Assembly (NCBI RefSeq): GCF_901933205.1
Contig: NC_044586.1
Span: 17,802,569 to 17,866,568, forward strand
Direction: 5' to 3'
DNA length: 64,000 nt
DNA from: Camarhynchus parvulus
Taxonomy: Eukaryota > Chordata > Aves > Passeriformes > Thraupidae
Shown here: piece by piece, positions 49,490-61,403 of the stretch
Numbering within the stretch: the first letter of the stretch is position 1
How the letters are laid out: each line of letters starts with the position of its first letter
Notes under the pieces: generated by a model
What the model was told of the DNA's origin: nothing
Database searches by the model: none
The model's input: the letters and a program-made list of their open reading frames with translations, nothing else
Translations under genes and position numbers: made by a program

Positions 49490-51246
49490 TAATATCCGGA
49501 AAGCTTTGTCTGAAAAAGGGAAATTAGGAACTTCTGAAGAAGGACAAGAAACTCAAGAGGACTACAAGGATGTTGTGGGTTATGCATGGAAAAAAGTAGA
49601 AGGGCCAATTTCCAGATAGAGTCTAATCTGCCTACTGATGAAAAAGACAGTAAAAAAATAAATACCTCAGCAACAAAAGGATTGCCAAGGAGAATCTCCA
49701 TATTTTATCGGATACAGGGGGGAACATGGTGACAAGGAATGAGGAAAAGACTGAGGTACTCAATGCTTTCTCTGCCTCACTCTTTAACAGTCAGGCTGGT
49801 TGTTCTCATTGTACAGAGCCCCTGAGCTGGAAGACAAGGACAGGGAGCAGAATGGAGCGCCATAATCCAGGGGGAAAGAGTCAGTGACTGCTACACCACT
49901 GACACTGAGGCACACCCAAGTCTAGGGGGCTGGATGGGATCTACCCAAGAGCTGAGGGTCATCACAGGACACCCAGGGAATCAGCTCCAGCCAAGGTGGG
50001 TTTGGGACAGACAGCTACTGCTTGACCCACCCAGCTCCTTCTGTGACAGGGTGACCCCCTCAGCAGATGAAGAAAAGGTGGTTGTGTTTCCCTGGACTTT
50101 AGGAAGCCTTTGACACTGTCTCCCACACATTCTCCTGGGGACACTGGCTGCTCACGGCCTGGGTGGGCCCTGCTTCACTGGGTACAAAACCGGGCTGGTG
50201 GGGAATGGAGCCACATCCAGGTGGGGCCAGCACCAGTGGGGTCCCCAGGGCTCAGCTCTGGGGCCAGTCCTGTTTAATGTCTTCACTGATGATCTGGACA
50301 AGGGGATTAAGGCCACACCCAGTCAGTTCATGGGCAGCACCCAGCTGTGTGGGAGTGTGGATCTGCTGGAGGGCAGGAAGGCTCTGCAGAGGGATCTGGA
50401 CAGGCTGGATCCATGGGCCCGGGCCAGTGGTCTGAGATTCCACAAGGCCAAGGGCCCGGTCCTGTCTTGGGTCACACCAACCCCCTGCAGCTCCAGGCTG
50501 GGGCAGAGGGGCTGGAAAGCTGGGAAAGGCCCTGGGGGTGCTGGGGACAGCGGCTGCACAGGAGCCAGGTGTGCCCAGGGGGGCAGGAGGCCAATGGCAC
50601 CTGGGCTGTGCCAGCCATGGTGTGGCAGCAGGGCCAGGGCAGTGACTGTCCCCTGGGCTGGCACTGCTGGGGCCACACCTCAGATCCTGGGGCACTTCTG
50701 GGAACCTCAGGACAAGAAATGGACATTGAGGGGCTGGAGTGTGTCCAGAGAAAGGAACGGAGCTGGGGAAGGGTTTGGAGCACCAGGAAGGGCTGAGGGA
50801 GCTGGGGGGGCTCAGCCTGGAGAAAAGGAGGCTCAGGGGGGCCCTTCTGGCTCTGCACAACTCCCTGACAGGAGGGGACAGCTGGGGGGAATCAGGCTCT
50901 GCTCCCAGGGAACAAGGGACAGGATGAGAGGAAACAGCCTCAAGCTGTGCCAGGGGAGGTTCGGGTTGGACATCAGGAGGAATTTTGTCATGGAAAGGGT
51001 GCCCAGGCACTGGAAGGGGCTGCCCAGGGAGGTGGTTGAGTCCCCATCCAAGGAATGACTGGACGTGCCACTCAGTGCTGTGGGCACTGGAAGGGGCTGG
51101 CCAGGGAGGTGGTTGAGTCACCAGCCCCGGAGATTCAGAAGATGTGTAGATCTTAGGAACAGGGTTTAGTGTTGGCCCTGGCAGTGCTTGTTTTATGTTT
51201 GGACCTGATCTTAGAGGCCTTTCCCAACCTAAACAATTCTATGATT
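49490..51246 (+). mobile_element. long CR1 LINE copy (ORF2 remnant to 3' end), internally rearranged
   Basis: The copy starts upstream of the RT domain: GGACTACAAGGATGTTG, TAATCTGCCTACTG and GAATCTCCATATTTTATCGG are CR1 landmarks. It then has a deletion near 49970-50040, passes through the RT region (GTCCCCAGGGCTCAGC, then a degenerate FTDDL box) and the GC-rich 3' section, and ends CCCAACCTAAACAATTCTAT. Stops and shifts break ORF2. A 286-codon frame at 50198-51058 is a CR1-derived relic, kept open by high GC. The last 240 bp contain a 37-bp duplication (51006-51042 and 51083-51119) after which the tail changes to a different CR1 subtype. The left boundary is approximate. Confidence 0.9.
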
Positions 51247-54200
51247 GCTTCCAATTTTCTCTTCTTTCTTAGTGGTGAAGAAAAATCCTCATTTTAATTC
51301 ATTTTAAACAATGCTAATTTATTAAATGAAATAATTTACGATCAGTAATTCCAAAGGAAGTGTTCTGATGTTAAAACAGTTTCAGAAGTGGTAAATTACT
51401 TTTCCCCTTAAAATCCAGTCAGGGAAAAGAGAAAGAACTCAGAGAGTTTTGTTACAATTAGTTCCTGTGCCAGTGGCTCTATTTACACTTCTTCATGTAG
51501 AGCCACCATTTCCTTCTTGATGTAGTAACACCTTTACTGTGTTAAAACCTGGGGAAAATGCACACATACAAGCTACTGTGGAGTAGGGAGGCTGATTCTC
51601 ACCAGGTGTAAATGGCTCGAAAGCTGGTGGAGCACTGCCAAGCTACTCCAGCTGAAAATCAGCTCCACATAGACCCACTCCAAACTAGTTGGCTACTTGT
51701 GTTTCTCTTGGAATATTGCCAAGGGGCTCATCACAGTGCCCAACTGTGTTTACATCTTTGAAACATCCTGAAATTGCTGCTGTCTGGGACTACAGCTCAG
51801 ACTACAGATAGAGCTGGTAGTCCTTTTGTTCAAGGAGAAAAAGAAAATGGTGAGGAAAGCAGCAAAACAACAGCAACAAAAAAGGCACTTTAAACTTTAA
51901 AATCAGCTCTGTCTCATAAAATTAAACTTTCAAGCAAATGTGAAAAATAAAGAGAAAACTGCTGTGGTGGATAGCAATTTCACTTTTGTGGTTTATGGAC
52001 TGCAAGAAAGTGAAGCCAATTCCCCATAGTGAGATTACAGGTCTCCTCTTCTACAGGTCTTAAATTAAAAACCAGCTGAATCCAAAGTGAGCTAGTTTAC
52101 TGGATCAGAAGATTCAATTATTTCTGCTAAGTAACTGAACGTGAACTACTTCCTTTTAATAATATACAACTAATAATTACTGCCCAAGAAAGGACTTTTT
52201 CCTACCAAGCTAATTAAACTAAAGCAATATATTTTTCAACTGCTCTCAAATTTAACTAAAATGAGGAACATCGAAAAGCAAGTAAATGCAAATCTCCACT
52301 CACATGAAGATATCCAAAGCCACACAAAGTGTTCAGACATTACAAGAAATAGTATTTGCCCAAAATTGTTATGTTGAAATCAACATAATTTCTGGTCTAT
52401 ATTCAGCATACATGCATGTGTATGTCCTGCACACTTGTACAGACACAGTGGAAAGCTCTACTGCAAACTGAATGCAAAGCACTTTTGGCTTCATTAACTG
52501 CTTAAACTCCCCCTGCAAGAGGTCACAGTGAAATGTGTTAAGGAACTGGTCCATATGCCTAATATACAACAGGCAAGAGGTGTCTAAAGTACTGATTTTC
52601 CTCTGTTGTGATGCTCTGGGATTGAACTGTTCCAGACTCCTCAGCCCCAGGCAATGCTGAGAAGAAATTTTATTTGAGAGAAAACATGTTCTGGAATGTT
52701 CATCAACAAGAAAAGAATAAAAAAAGTGATATTCTAAACTGCTGTGACTCAGGAATACCTAATAACTAGAATTTATTGGTTTGACTGTGATGGTATTTAT
52801 GGACTACGATAGGTGTAGTTCGGTTTACATTTTCATTTGTTCACATACCTACTGCAGAGTTTATATAGTTAATAATAACTATACTCATTCAATGTAATAT
52901 AGAAAATTCACTTGGAATTAAAAATTTTCTATTTTCTCCCATGCACTTTTTTCAGAAATGTTAACGATTTTTGCTAATTCATTTCAGTCACTTAATTTAT
53001 ATGGAAGCATTCATTAAAAAGACCTCTCCTGAATTCAGTATGATTGCTCACACAAGCAGTAGCACCTGTATACTCAGAGCCTGCTGAATGACATTCACGT
53101 CTCCTGTATTTTCAAGTCATGTAGAAAATTAAATGCTTTCCAAGACAAATTTATCACATCAAATGCACCAATTTAAGCTATTTTTTGTTGTTGTTGTTAA
53201 ACAAAAGAAAAAATAAGGAGAACAATGATCCAGTGATCCGTTCCTGATGCTAAAACCTCCAGGATGTTAAATCTCACTTTCTGCCACTGGAAGACCTTTC
53301 ACACTCCAGAAGTTCAGTATTGTTCAGTTCTCCACACCAGTTTCCCTGAACAGCTGAGCTTAATAGATCAGAATAATTTTGCAGGAAAAACCATGCTTAT
53401 GATCTTCCATATGCTGCAGACTAAACTCCAAGTGCAGTGTGGTTTTAAGTAGTTTTAGAAGCATCACTTCCAAAATGGAAAATGGCTTCTTGTAAGTATG
53501 AAAGAGGAAAAAATATATCCCTCCAGCATTCTGTTAAAATACAATTAAACCTGTATCTATGTGCCTCAGACTGATAATATATTTTAACAGGATGATGAAC
53601 TTTTCTCTTCTGAACATGTTGCTATTTCTTACACATCTGTCACATCTTACCTACCTTATACTGAATGCCTGAAATAAAATATCTTCAGCATTCTCACCAC
53701 AGTAAAACAGCCACATCAAGTAGGCTTAGATGCCAAATTTCTCTCAAAAATTTCTGAAATCTGAGATGCCTCATTTCTAAATAGTAAGTAGAATCTATTA
53801 TTCCCATTGACTACTTTCAGTTTTTTCAAGAACCATGTCAAGTCTACCTAAATTACTCCTTTTGCCTGCCTCAAAGTCACTAATTAAAACAACTCCAAAT
53901 AATTCCCAACTTTAACAATCAGGGAACATCTACCACTTTTAAAACATTTCTGAGCAGCCAAAACCCAGCAGTCTATAATTCATCAACATCCAGGATTTCT
54001 GCATTCATCCAAACAAAACTGTAGCACAGACACAGAAACAAACCACCTGCTCAGAAATGTACTTAATCTGAAGTTTGGAAGTGTTTTAGAGGGAATTTTC
54101 CTCAGGAAACAATACAGAAGTAAGTGCACTTCAGTTATTTGTATTTTTATCTTTTGACCAAGTGAGAGTGCAGCACAAAAAGAACATAAAAGGATCAAGT

Positions 54201-54402
54201 ATTTTATTAAGAAAAACATCTAGTGTGGTTTTGTCCAGTAATAAAACATTTGATTCCCTATATATTTTTGTTATGTGGAAGATGCTAAATAGGTTTTTTG
54301 ATTTGAAAGGGGACATAAGAACTAAGAATTGGAATGGCCACTTTGAGGCAGAAGTTTTTTCTGTGAATTCTGGGGAGTGAAACCCACAATGTAACACCTT
54401 GA

Positions 54403-54426
54403 GCTGCTGCTGCTGCTGCTGCTGCT
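54403..54426. repeat. (GCT)8 trinucleotide repeat, CAG on the gene strand
   Basis: Eight perfect GCT units. On the strand of MPPED1 transcription they read as CAG. The array is intronic and short. Confidence 0.93.
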
Positions 54427-54904
54427 CTATATGGAAGCCACACTCCCAGCTTGAGAGGTTTATTATGTTAAATGGAGTCAATATATTATTTTAATACAGT
54501 TTCATTTTAATTGATGTTCACCTCAATGACTAAAAATGTGTACAAGGCCCCAGAAAGTAAACATTAGGTGATTCATCACTGGCAAAATGAAAGCGTGTCC
54601 CTCTCATGAAATGAATCTATAAATCTTTGCTGATGGAAACTGAGTTCAGTGAGGAATGAAAAGCTGTTCTTGAAAAGATGGAGGAGGAAGGCACTGAAAT
54701 GGAGACTTAGGCCTGGAGTCTGTGTGGAACCAAAATAAGGCTGCCTCAGTTTGGAAGTTACCAGCCTTTCTATGGAAGTGCATGTGCACACGTGCATGCA
54801 CACACAGAAAGAAGAAAGAGAACATTTGACAAGGAGTCAAATAACAAAGTCACCTACTCTGCGATAAAACACAAATCAGACAAGAAAATAACAACTGAGA
54901 CAAG

Positions 54905-54933
54905 AGTTGTGCATCCACACTGGATGCGCAACT
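54905..54933. repeat. hairpin-forming inverted repeat
   Basis: The arm AGTTGTGCATCC (54905-54916) pairs with GGATGCGCAACT (54922-54933) at 11 of 12 positions around the 5-base loop ACACT. The single mismatch would be a wobble pair in one RNA strand. No function is assigned. Confidence 0.7.
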
Positions 54934-56690
54934 TGAGTAAAGACACTTGGCTGGAATAGTCCAGACAACTGCAGTGCACCAAGAAAGGGACAACAGGTTA
55001 GAACCAATTTCCAGCTCTCCAGCCAAAGGAGGATGATGATTTGGAGAATAATGTCCCTGTCAAGGCTGCTTTGGGCTGATATTAATGCAACCTACATGTT
55101 GATGTTCTTTAAACTGGAAGGAATTAATCCATCTTCTCTGATGAAGCCAGAGCTCATGGGATGAGCATCAGCCAGTTTGCTAAACTCAATAAAAACAAGA
55201 CTTGAACAGAAAGAAACTGCTTCCCACATACCTTAACTTTCTTCCCTCAGTTCCCAATTTTGGAAAAATAATGTGGCACCAGAGCTGTTGATCCATGTGT
55301 AAACATGCCAGGCCAAATCTAGTCAACGCTCCATTGGAGGAAACCTACAAAACCCCAGGAGTCCAGCCCAGGCATCTGTCACTGCAGGACAAATGGTCAC
55401 AAATGCCTTTTTAGGCTGACTTTAATATTTACTCTCACATCTTCCCTGTCTGGGAAATAAGGAGTTTCTGGAGTTCAGAAGGCCTTTAACAAAAGAACGA
55501 AGGAGGAAATGAGAATACATAGACACTAGAAAAAAATTTACTTCTGCAAAAAGAAAAATGAGGTTCTGTTTCATAGGAATAGATCCCTCCAGAAAATTGA
55601 AGCCAAGTAAAAATCCACTCTGGATAGAGTCTGGAGGCAATCTCATCCAAAAGGGATTCTTTAAGTTATCCAGACCAATATGTCATTTAGAATACTGAAA
55701 CTGTCATATGTTTGCAAGAGAGTTGTAATTGTTCCTTCCTTTCCCACATGGTGGAAAATGGAAAAAAAAGTGCTGAAAGAGATAACATGCTCTCCTGCCA
55801 CCTTGCCTGCCTGTTTGAAAGCAGGAGGACCAAAGTTTCTCCTGCAGCTGTATACATCTACTTACAACTATTATGGAAAGCTAGAAGAAGATCTTCTCCT
55901 TCTGCTACTTGCATTTCTTTTGCACCATCAAGTAAAATGTGTACTCTTATCCTGTCACTAATGCACAATCATCCACTTCTTAATAGCAAGGCCACTCACC
56001 ATTTTCCACCAGATCAGAGCATACACACAGTCCTTTAGCAGATGCACATCTTTTCTACAAACCTCAGAGACCTGTTCTCATGTCCATACATAATTGCACA
56101 TGCACCTTTATAGGCATTTGTTTTTTACAGGGCATTTCTGAATAAGAACTGTAAAAGGATTAATATACAGTGGACTCGTTCAGCAAGCACAGCAGATCTT
56201 GTGCACTGAATGCATCAGGTCTTTTTGTGCAAACACAGTGTGTAATTGTGCAATTAAAATCTTTGGCAGTTACAGAAACAAGAGTGGATGGTATAGTCTA
56301 TCTTCAAGCTGTGGCTAATACTAAAACTCTTACCTGCAACATAGTACTGGGGGGGAGTGATGAACTACAATAGAAGGCTGAAAATCTGTAACTCAAATAC
56401 TCACTAATAAATTATTAGTATTTTTCCATGAATGATGTCATCATAGAGTTAATACCCTATCTGATAACAAAGAACACTGTCTGATGACAAAGACCTTCTG
56501 CTTCAAATCCAAATTCAAACTTCCACTGTTATCCCAGCTTCCTGACTTCTGAAGCACCTGTTGGGACCATCTACTGCTTGTAGTGAGTGTGATAACAACA
56601 GCAAACTCCCTGTTGCAAGGCCTTTGTTAATACCTGCCCATTTCAGGTGTGTGTCTCACACACAGTTCTAGCTCCAGAGTGGGATTGACA

Positions 56691-56930
56691 GAATCACAGA
56701 AAGGTGGCTCAAAAAGGACTTCTGGAGATCTCCTGTCCAACCTACCACTCACTACCTCTCACCACTACTAGATCTGGTCAGCCATGATTGTCTAGCCAAG
56801 TCTTGGAAACACCTAAGGGTGTTTTCTCTGCCACCTCTCTGGTGTTCCTGCTGGCTATATTTTTGCTTCTATTACATGACTTTTTGTTGTTGTTGTTACT
56901 GAAAAATAAATTAAAACCCTCTAGAAAATG
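56691..56930 (-). mobile_element. CR1 LINE 3' fragment, minus strand
   Basis: Read left to right, the sequence is the reverse complement of a CR1 3' end: GAATCACAGAAAGG, then GACTTCTGGAGATCTCCTGT, CCAACCTACC, GTCTTGGAAACACC and TTTTCTCTGCCACCTCTCTG. It therefore points the same way as MPPED1. The inner boundary is blurred near a TTG repeat at about 56885-56897. Confidence 0.75.
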
Positions 56931-57344
56931 GCTTCATCCTTGGGAATCCTAACAGTCCCAAGTACATTATATGGAATTATTACACAGAATTATTTGAGTT
57001 ATTCTATCTGACAGTTTGTCTATCTTCATAACAGTTCAGAACAAAAGGGGAGTTTAATAGTACTTTTCAACTAGAAGCTTTCCATTTTACAGTAAATGTT
57101 ATTGAGAAACAAAAGTCTTCTCTTTTACATTCACAGCAACTACAGGTGGTGTGTGCCCAAGATTGTTTCCAGGTCTGTGAATATGTTCTGGCTATTCCCT
57201 GGGTTTTGCTGGGATGAAACCAGAGTGCATTTTCCTGTGGCTTGTTTTTGCAAAAATAAATCAGGGTGTCCAGCCTTTATACTGAAGAAGATCCAACAGT
57301 TCCCAGCATCTGTGCTGTACTGAAGCAAGTGCATTAAGAAGAGC

Positions 57345-57879
57345 AGTGCCAGCAGCTCAGGGAGTGATCCTGCCCCTCTGCCCAGCCCTGTGTGGCACAT
57401 CTGCAGTGCTGTGTCCAGTCCTGGGCTCCTCAGGACAGCAGGGACATGGAGCTCCTGGAGCAGGGCCAGTGGAGGCTGTGGAGATGATTCAGGGCCTGGA
57501 GCATCTCTGGCAGGGAAAGGCTGAGGGAGCTGGGGCTGTCCAGCCTGGAGAGGAGCCCCAGCTGAGAGGGGCCTCAGCCCTGGGTGTCCCTGTGTGCAGG
57601 GAGGGTCAGAGCAGGGCCCAGCAATGGCACCAGAGGAACGGGCAGGGACTGAGCCCAGGAGGTTCCACCAGGGCAGGAGGCAGAACTTCTGTCCTGTGCA
57701 GTGACTGAGGACTGAACAGATTGTCCAGAGAGGGTGTGGAGTCTCCTCACTGGGGATATTCCAGACCCCTCTGGACACAATCCTGTGCCCTGTGCTGTGG
57801 GATGGCCCTGCTGGAGCAGGGAGGTGGGACCAGCTGCCCCAGTGTGGTCCCTTCCAGCCTGAGCCATCCTGGGATTATT
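57345..57879 (+). mobile_element. GC-rich CR1 LINE 3' fragment (songbird-like subtype)
   Basis: Recognised by TGTGTCCAGTCCTGGGCTCC, GAGCTCCTGGAGCAGGGCCA, GCTGAGGGAGCTGGGGCTGT, GAGAGGGCCT-like text and the 3' phrase GGGACCAGCTGCCCCAGTGT, ending CCTTCCAGCCTGAGCCATCC then TGGGATTAT. It is about 535 bp and moderately diverged. The 212-codon antisense frame over it (57140-57778) is a composition artefact. Confidence 0.92.
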
Positions 57880-58860
57880 TGAAGCACATTGCATTCTTAC
57901 TGGTGCCCTGCTCATCCATCCAGATCTGGCAGCCAGCTCCATAAGCACTGTGAGAAGCATCATGCCCCTAGGCCAAACAGCTACCCACTGCATTCAGCAT
58001 TGCCCTGGACACATTTAAAATCTTGGTATTCCTGCGTTTCTCATGAAACTTCTAATGTTTTCACACTTCTCCTCCTTATCATCTATCCTGATAATCCATT
58101 GTCCAAGATATGCTTTTGCAAGTACTAATTCCTAAGGATCTGCTTTCGTGCATTGCAAGTGGCATTTCAAAATGGCTGCTCCCTGCTCAATGATAATACT
58201 TGTGTAATTAACAATTAAGACAGTTAAATTTTTGTTAGTGAGTAGAGGCTCAATCTAGCACTTGAATTCTTGCCCTTGGAGCCCAGGAGAGTTAGAGCAT
58301 TGGTTTCTAAGACAAAACACTGTCCCATTTCTTCTGTGAAATTAAAAATAACTACTTGGTTTTAGATAATAATAGAGGACGAAATACCAAGTGCTATTAA
58401 AATATTTAACCACACACAAGTGGTACATATTTAAAAGACCTTAGAGACTGGCGTGTTATACAAACTAATCAAGCTCTCATGGTTTAATTTGCAACTAAAA
58501 CATTTTAAATAGAAGTATAATCTAATGTGTACAGGTTATCTATAAAAATGCAAATGGCTACAGGTAAAAGACACTAAGTTAATGCTGCTTGGCTTTCATT
58601 CAGACCTTACTCCAGTGTTCTCAAAGTACATTGCAACTATTGATCAACGTGATTTATGAATGAGGGATATCTCTAGCTTCCAATTATTTCTACAAAAGGT
58701 GATGTAAGACAGAAGGTCAGCGCTGCAACTAGAAATGGAAAGTTTAGGTGCATATATTTAAAACAGAAAAAGAAAATTATTTTAGGATATTAGACAAGCA
58801 ACTGCATGAAATTTGACTTTCTTATGGAGTTCTGAGACCTTAAAGAACTTAAAATTGTGA

Positions 58861-58932
58861 AGTCTTGACTATGTTTGTAAATATTTTCTAGTGGACAGTC
58901 TTGACTATGTTCATAAATATTTTCTAATGGAC
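58861..58932. repeat. 36-bp tandem duplication
   Basis: Two adjacent 36-bp units, 58861-58896 and 58897-58932, both begin AGTCTTGACTATGTT and end in a TTTTCTA(G/A)TGGAC phrase. They agree at 33 of 36 positions. No larger array is present. Confidence 0.9.
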
Positions 58933-61177
58933 AAGCTTTTTAATGCTAGTTCAAAAAAAATATTCACTTTACAGCTCAGCAAATTTCTTTACCTTTTTAG
59001 AGATTACATTACTATGATGTAGAAAGAAACTGAGATTGATTTCCCAGAGAGGATATGACAAACGTCTCCTTTTAGGGCAAACAAAGCATAGCAACAGAAA
59101 TGCCAAAGAACAGTGGTGCTCACTAGGCACAGGAGTCTACTGCAGCCTGAAATCCAGCAGCAGCTAGTCAACCCCCCACACAAGAGCTGTTTGTCTTCCC
59201 AAGATTTTTGACTGGTGACCTGGCTGATGGGACTGCATCTGCTGCCCTGATAGATTGATGAAGGGCTGTTATTGCTACTGTTGATGTTTCCACTGGACGT
59301 GTCATCAATTGGCATGGAAACTTCATTCTGCCTTGCTAAATAGTGAACAAAACAACTCAGTGTGGCTGGAAGACTTTCATCAAGACTCTCTCCCAGATGG
59401 AGAAAGCAAATATCTTCAGGAGACCTCGCAACACTCAACTTCCTGGACCATAAAGGAGTGGGAGATGATTTAGCAGCGTTGTAAAACATGGAGTGTGGAA
59501 GTGTAGCTATGACCTGGAGTTGCAGAAGAGATGGAAAGTGTTCTTTTTACTTGAAGGATAGATCATGGCAGATAGCTCAGGCAACTTGTGCAGAGTGACA
59601 GGATTTGCCACAAAGGGAAGGTGGCAGAGCTGATTTTACACAAACATTATTTATGGGTTAGTGGGTGGACTAAAGGTTTTCTCAACAGGTTTTGCAGATC
59701 TAATCACACACAGAAAGTTCAAGTGGTTCTCTTTAGCCTCTATGTAGTGCTACTTTATAGATAGTATTTTGTTTTAATTTCATTTTTCTAGACTTCCATG
59801 CAACTTTTGGTACTTCACTGCCTGGAAAATTATTACTGACACTGGAAATATGGTGCCTGGTTACCAACACTGCAATGAAGACATGAGGTTGCCAGACATA
59901 TTGTAAACAGAGCATAATTACAGTATTTACAGTTGAACATCAAAATGGGAAAAGATGCCAAGTGGCATTTCTCAGAAGTTAATATTGGAACTGATACCAC
60001 CTAACATCTTCCCAAATAATTTGGAAAATTAAGTAAAATGCACATTGACTGCATACATTGTACACACAAGAGGAAGATGAACTATAAAACAGCAGGTTGG
60101 TAGGTTGAAAAAAACCAGAAAGATCTGGAAGTCTGAAAGGGAGAAAGAGAAGGGTGCATTTAAGAGAGAAACTAATCTAGACAAATGTAGAATAATAAGC
60201 TCAGAAAAAATTAACACCCATCTCAAGTAACCAAATGGGAAAAAGCCAAATTTCATTAAAAAAGAAAAAAAATCCAAGAGATTTCACAGTTTATTCACAC
60301 TGAAAATTCACATCAGGGTATATGCATCAGGTTTGACAACTTGTTTGCTACATTTCAGCCTGATGTGATGTTGAAAGGAAGAATAATATATTCCGTTAAA
60401 ACCATGCCTTTTAAAATACATTTTAACTTATTTTAAACATGTACCAAATGCTCACAAAAGATCCAATTTACAGGCCCATCAGCGGACATAATAAACAGGA
60501 ATGGGACATTAGTAAGAGACACAGAAGCAGCACATACAAGGAAGTCAGGAACCAAAGTCCATCTGCCTTCAATACTGTCAAGGGTTCTAAGTGATCACTA
60601 TGCAGTAGAGCAAAATCCATGAAATATTAAGCTGCCACTGAGTTGTTGACTTTAGAAGCTCAGCTAGACCTTGAGGAAAGCTATTACTTTATAAAAGAAA
60701 GTAAGATTCTGAGGGATATGCAATAAAAGACCTTCAGAGTAGCTGAAATAAGCTTGCTGAGTTAAGTGACTACTGTGCACACTAATGAACCTCCAATACT
60801 TTCTGTAGGATGGAAATTGTCAAAAGAATGTACCCTTGCAATAAAATTAACCTGTAATTAAATAAATTCACTAAGGATAGAAAACATATTTTATGACACA
60901 AAAGCCCCCTGCATGGACTGTTAAACAACTGCTCCTGGCTGAGAGTTTGAAGAGCACACCATCTTTTTTTCCCATCATTATTTGGTTAACCATACCCACA
61001 GTACAGTACATTATTTTGTCACAGAAATGATTAATTACAAGAAAATATAAAAACTTTATCAATGTGAGTGTTACTTTTCTTCCTAACACAGCAATCCAAA
61101 TACAGCTGATGCAGACAAAATGGCTGATGTGATAGCAATCAACAATATTTTTTATATATGCTTAAAAACCTGCTTAC

Positions 61178-61403
61178 CAAGGGGAGCCATATATTCTGAA
61201 TCCCCTCACCGTCACTTCAGAGTCTTGAAGATAGATGCAGTTTGTTAGAAGAGACTGTACATTTTCATAGCTCTCTGGCTTCAGCTTAGAAACAGAGGGG
61301 AAATAGTAAAAGTCCTGCTTGATTAAGTCAGCCATGAATTCCTGGTCAAAGGTCAATTCATGATTTCCTGCTATCACAATCTTGTATTCATAGGGCAGGC
61401 TAC
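61178..61403 (-). CDS. MPPED1: MPPED1 coding exon with GNHE motif (first of four in window)
   Basis: This is an internal exon of a class III-type metallophosphoesterase. On the minus strand it opens after a TGTTTTAG acceptor and closes at a GGTAAGCA donor. It is 226 bp, entering in phase 1 and leaving in phase 2. The translation starts SLPYEYKIVIAGNHELTFDQ, includes FPSVSKLKPE and YLQDSEVTVRGFRIYGSP, and shares its last Trp codon with the next exon. GNHE is the family's metal-binding signature. The earlier signatures (SDTH and GDFTE regions) must lie on exons right of the window. The wording QDFYYFPS, TNCIYLQDSEVTVRG and YGSPW matches MPPED1 as I remember it; the paralogue MPPED2 differs at these places. 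The predicted product is a brain-expressed, cytosolic, metal-dependent phosphodiesterase; this is family knowledge, not seen here. Confidence 0.95.

Larger units (their letters stand above)
42020..61177 (-). other. MPPED1: MPPED1 large intron (19,158 bp)
   Basis: The intron is bounded by the GGTAAGCA donor at 61177 and the CTTGGCAG acceptor at 42020. It carries four CR1 fragments (near 43.3, 49.5, 56.7 and 57.35 kb), a GCT repeat (54403-54426), a pyrimidine tract (44475-44514), a 36-bp tandem duplication (58861-58932) and the X-box-like inverted repeat (45570-45591). The interval 44.8-49.4 kb is AT-rich, has no repeats I recognise and could hold regulatory sequence. No second gene is supported inside it. 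Confidence 0.85.

Noticed and set aside
50252..51121. 289-codon minus-strand open frame
   Set aside because: It is antisense to the GC-rich CR1 copy. Its proline- and serine-rich translation is a by-product of low stop-codon frequency.
54131..54481. Minus-strand frame with a glutamine run
   Set aside because: The QQQQQQQ is only the CAG microsatellite; flanking residues show no homology that I recognise.
56458..56494. Imperfect 20-bp-period repeat around CTGATAACAAAG and CTGATGACAAAG
   Set aside because: It is only 17 bases long with three mismatches, too weak to separate from chance.
57140..57778. 212-codon minus-strand open frame
   Set aside because: It lies mostly antisense to the CR1 fragment at 57345-57879, and no domain is visible.
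33637..61403. MPPED2 as the gene identity
   Set aside because: The first impression was MPPED2. The intact GHIH motif, the YGSPWQPWFYG junction and the LPTPRN ending fit MPPED1. MPPED2 has glycine at the histidine site and a different C-terminus.
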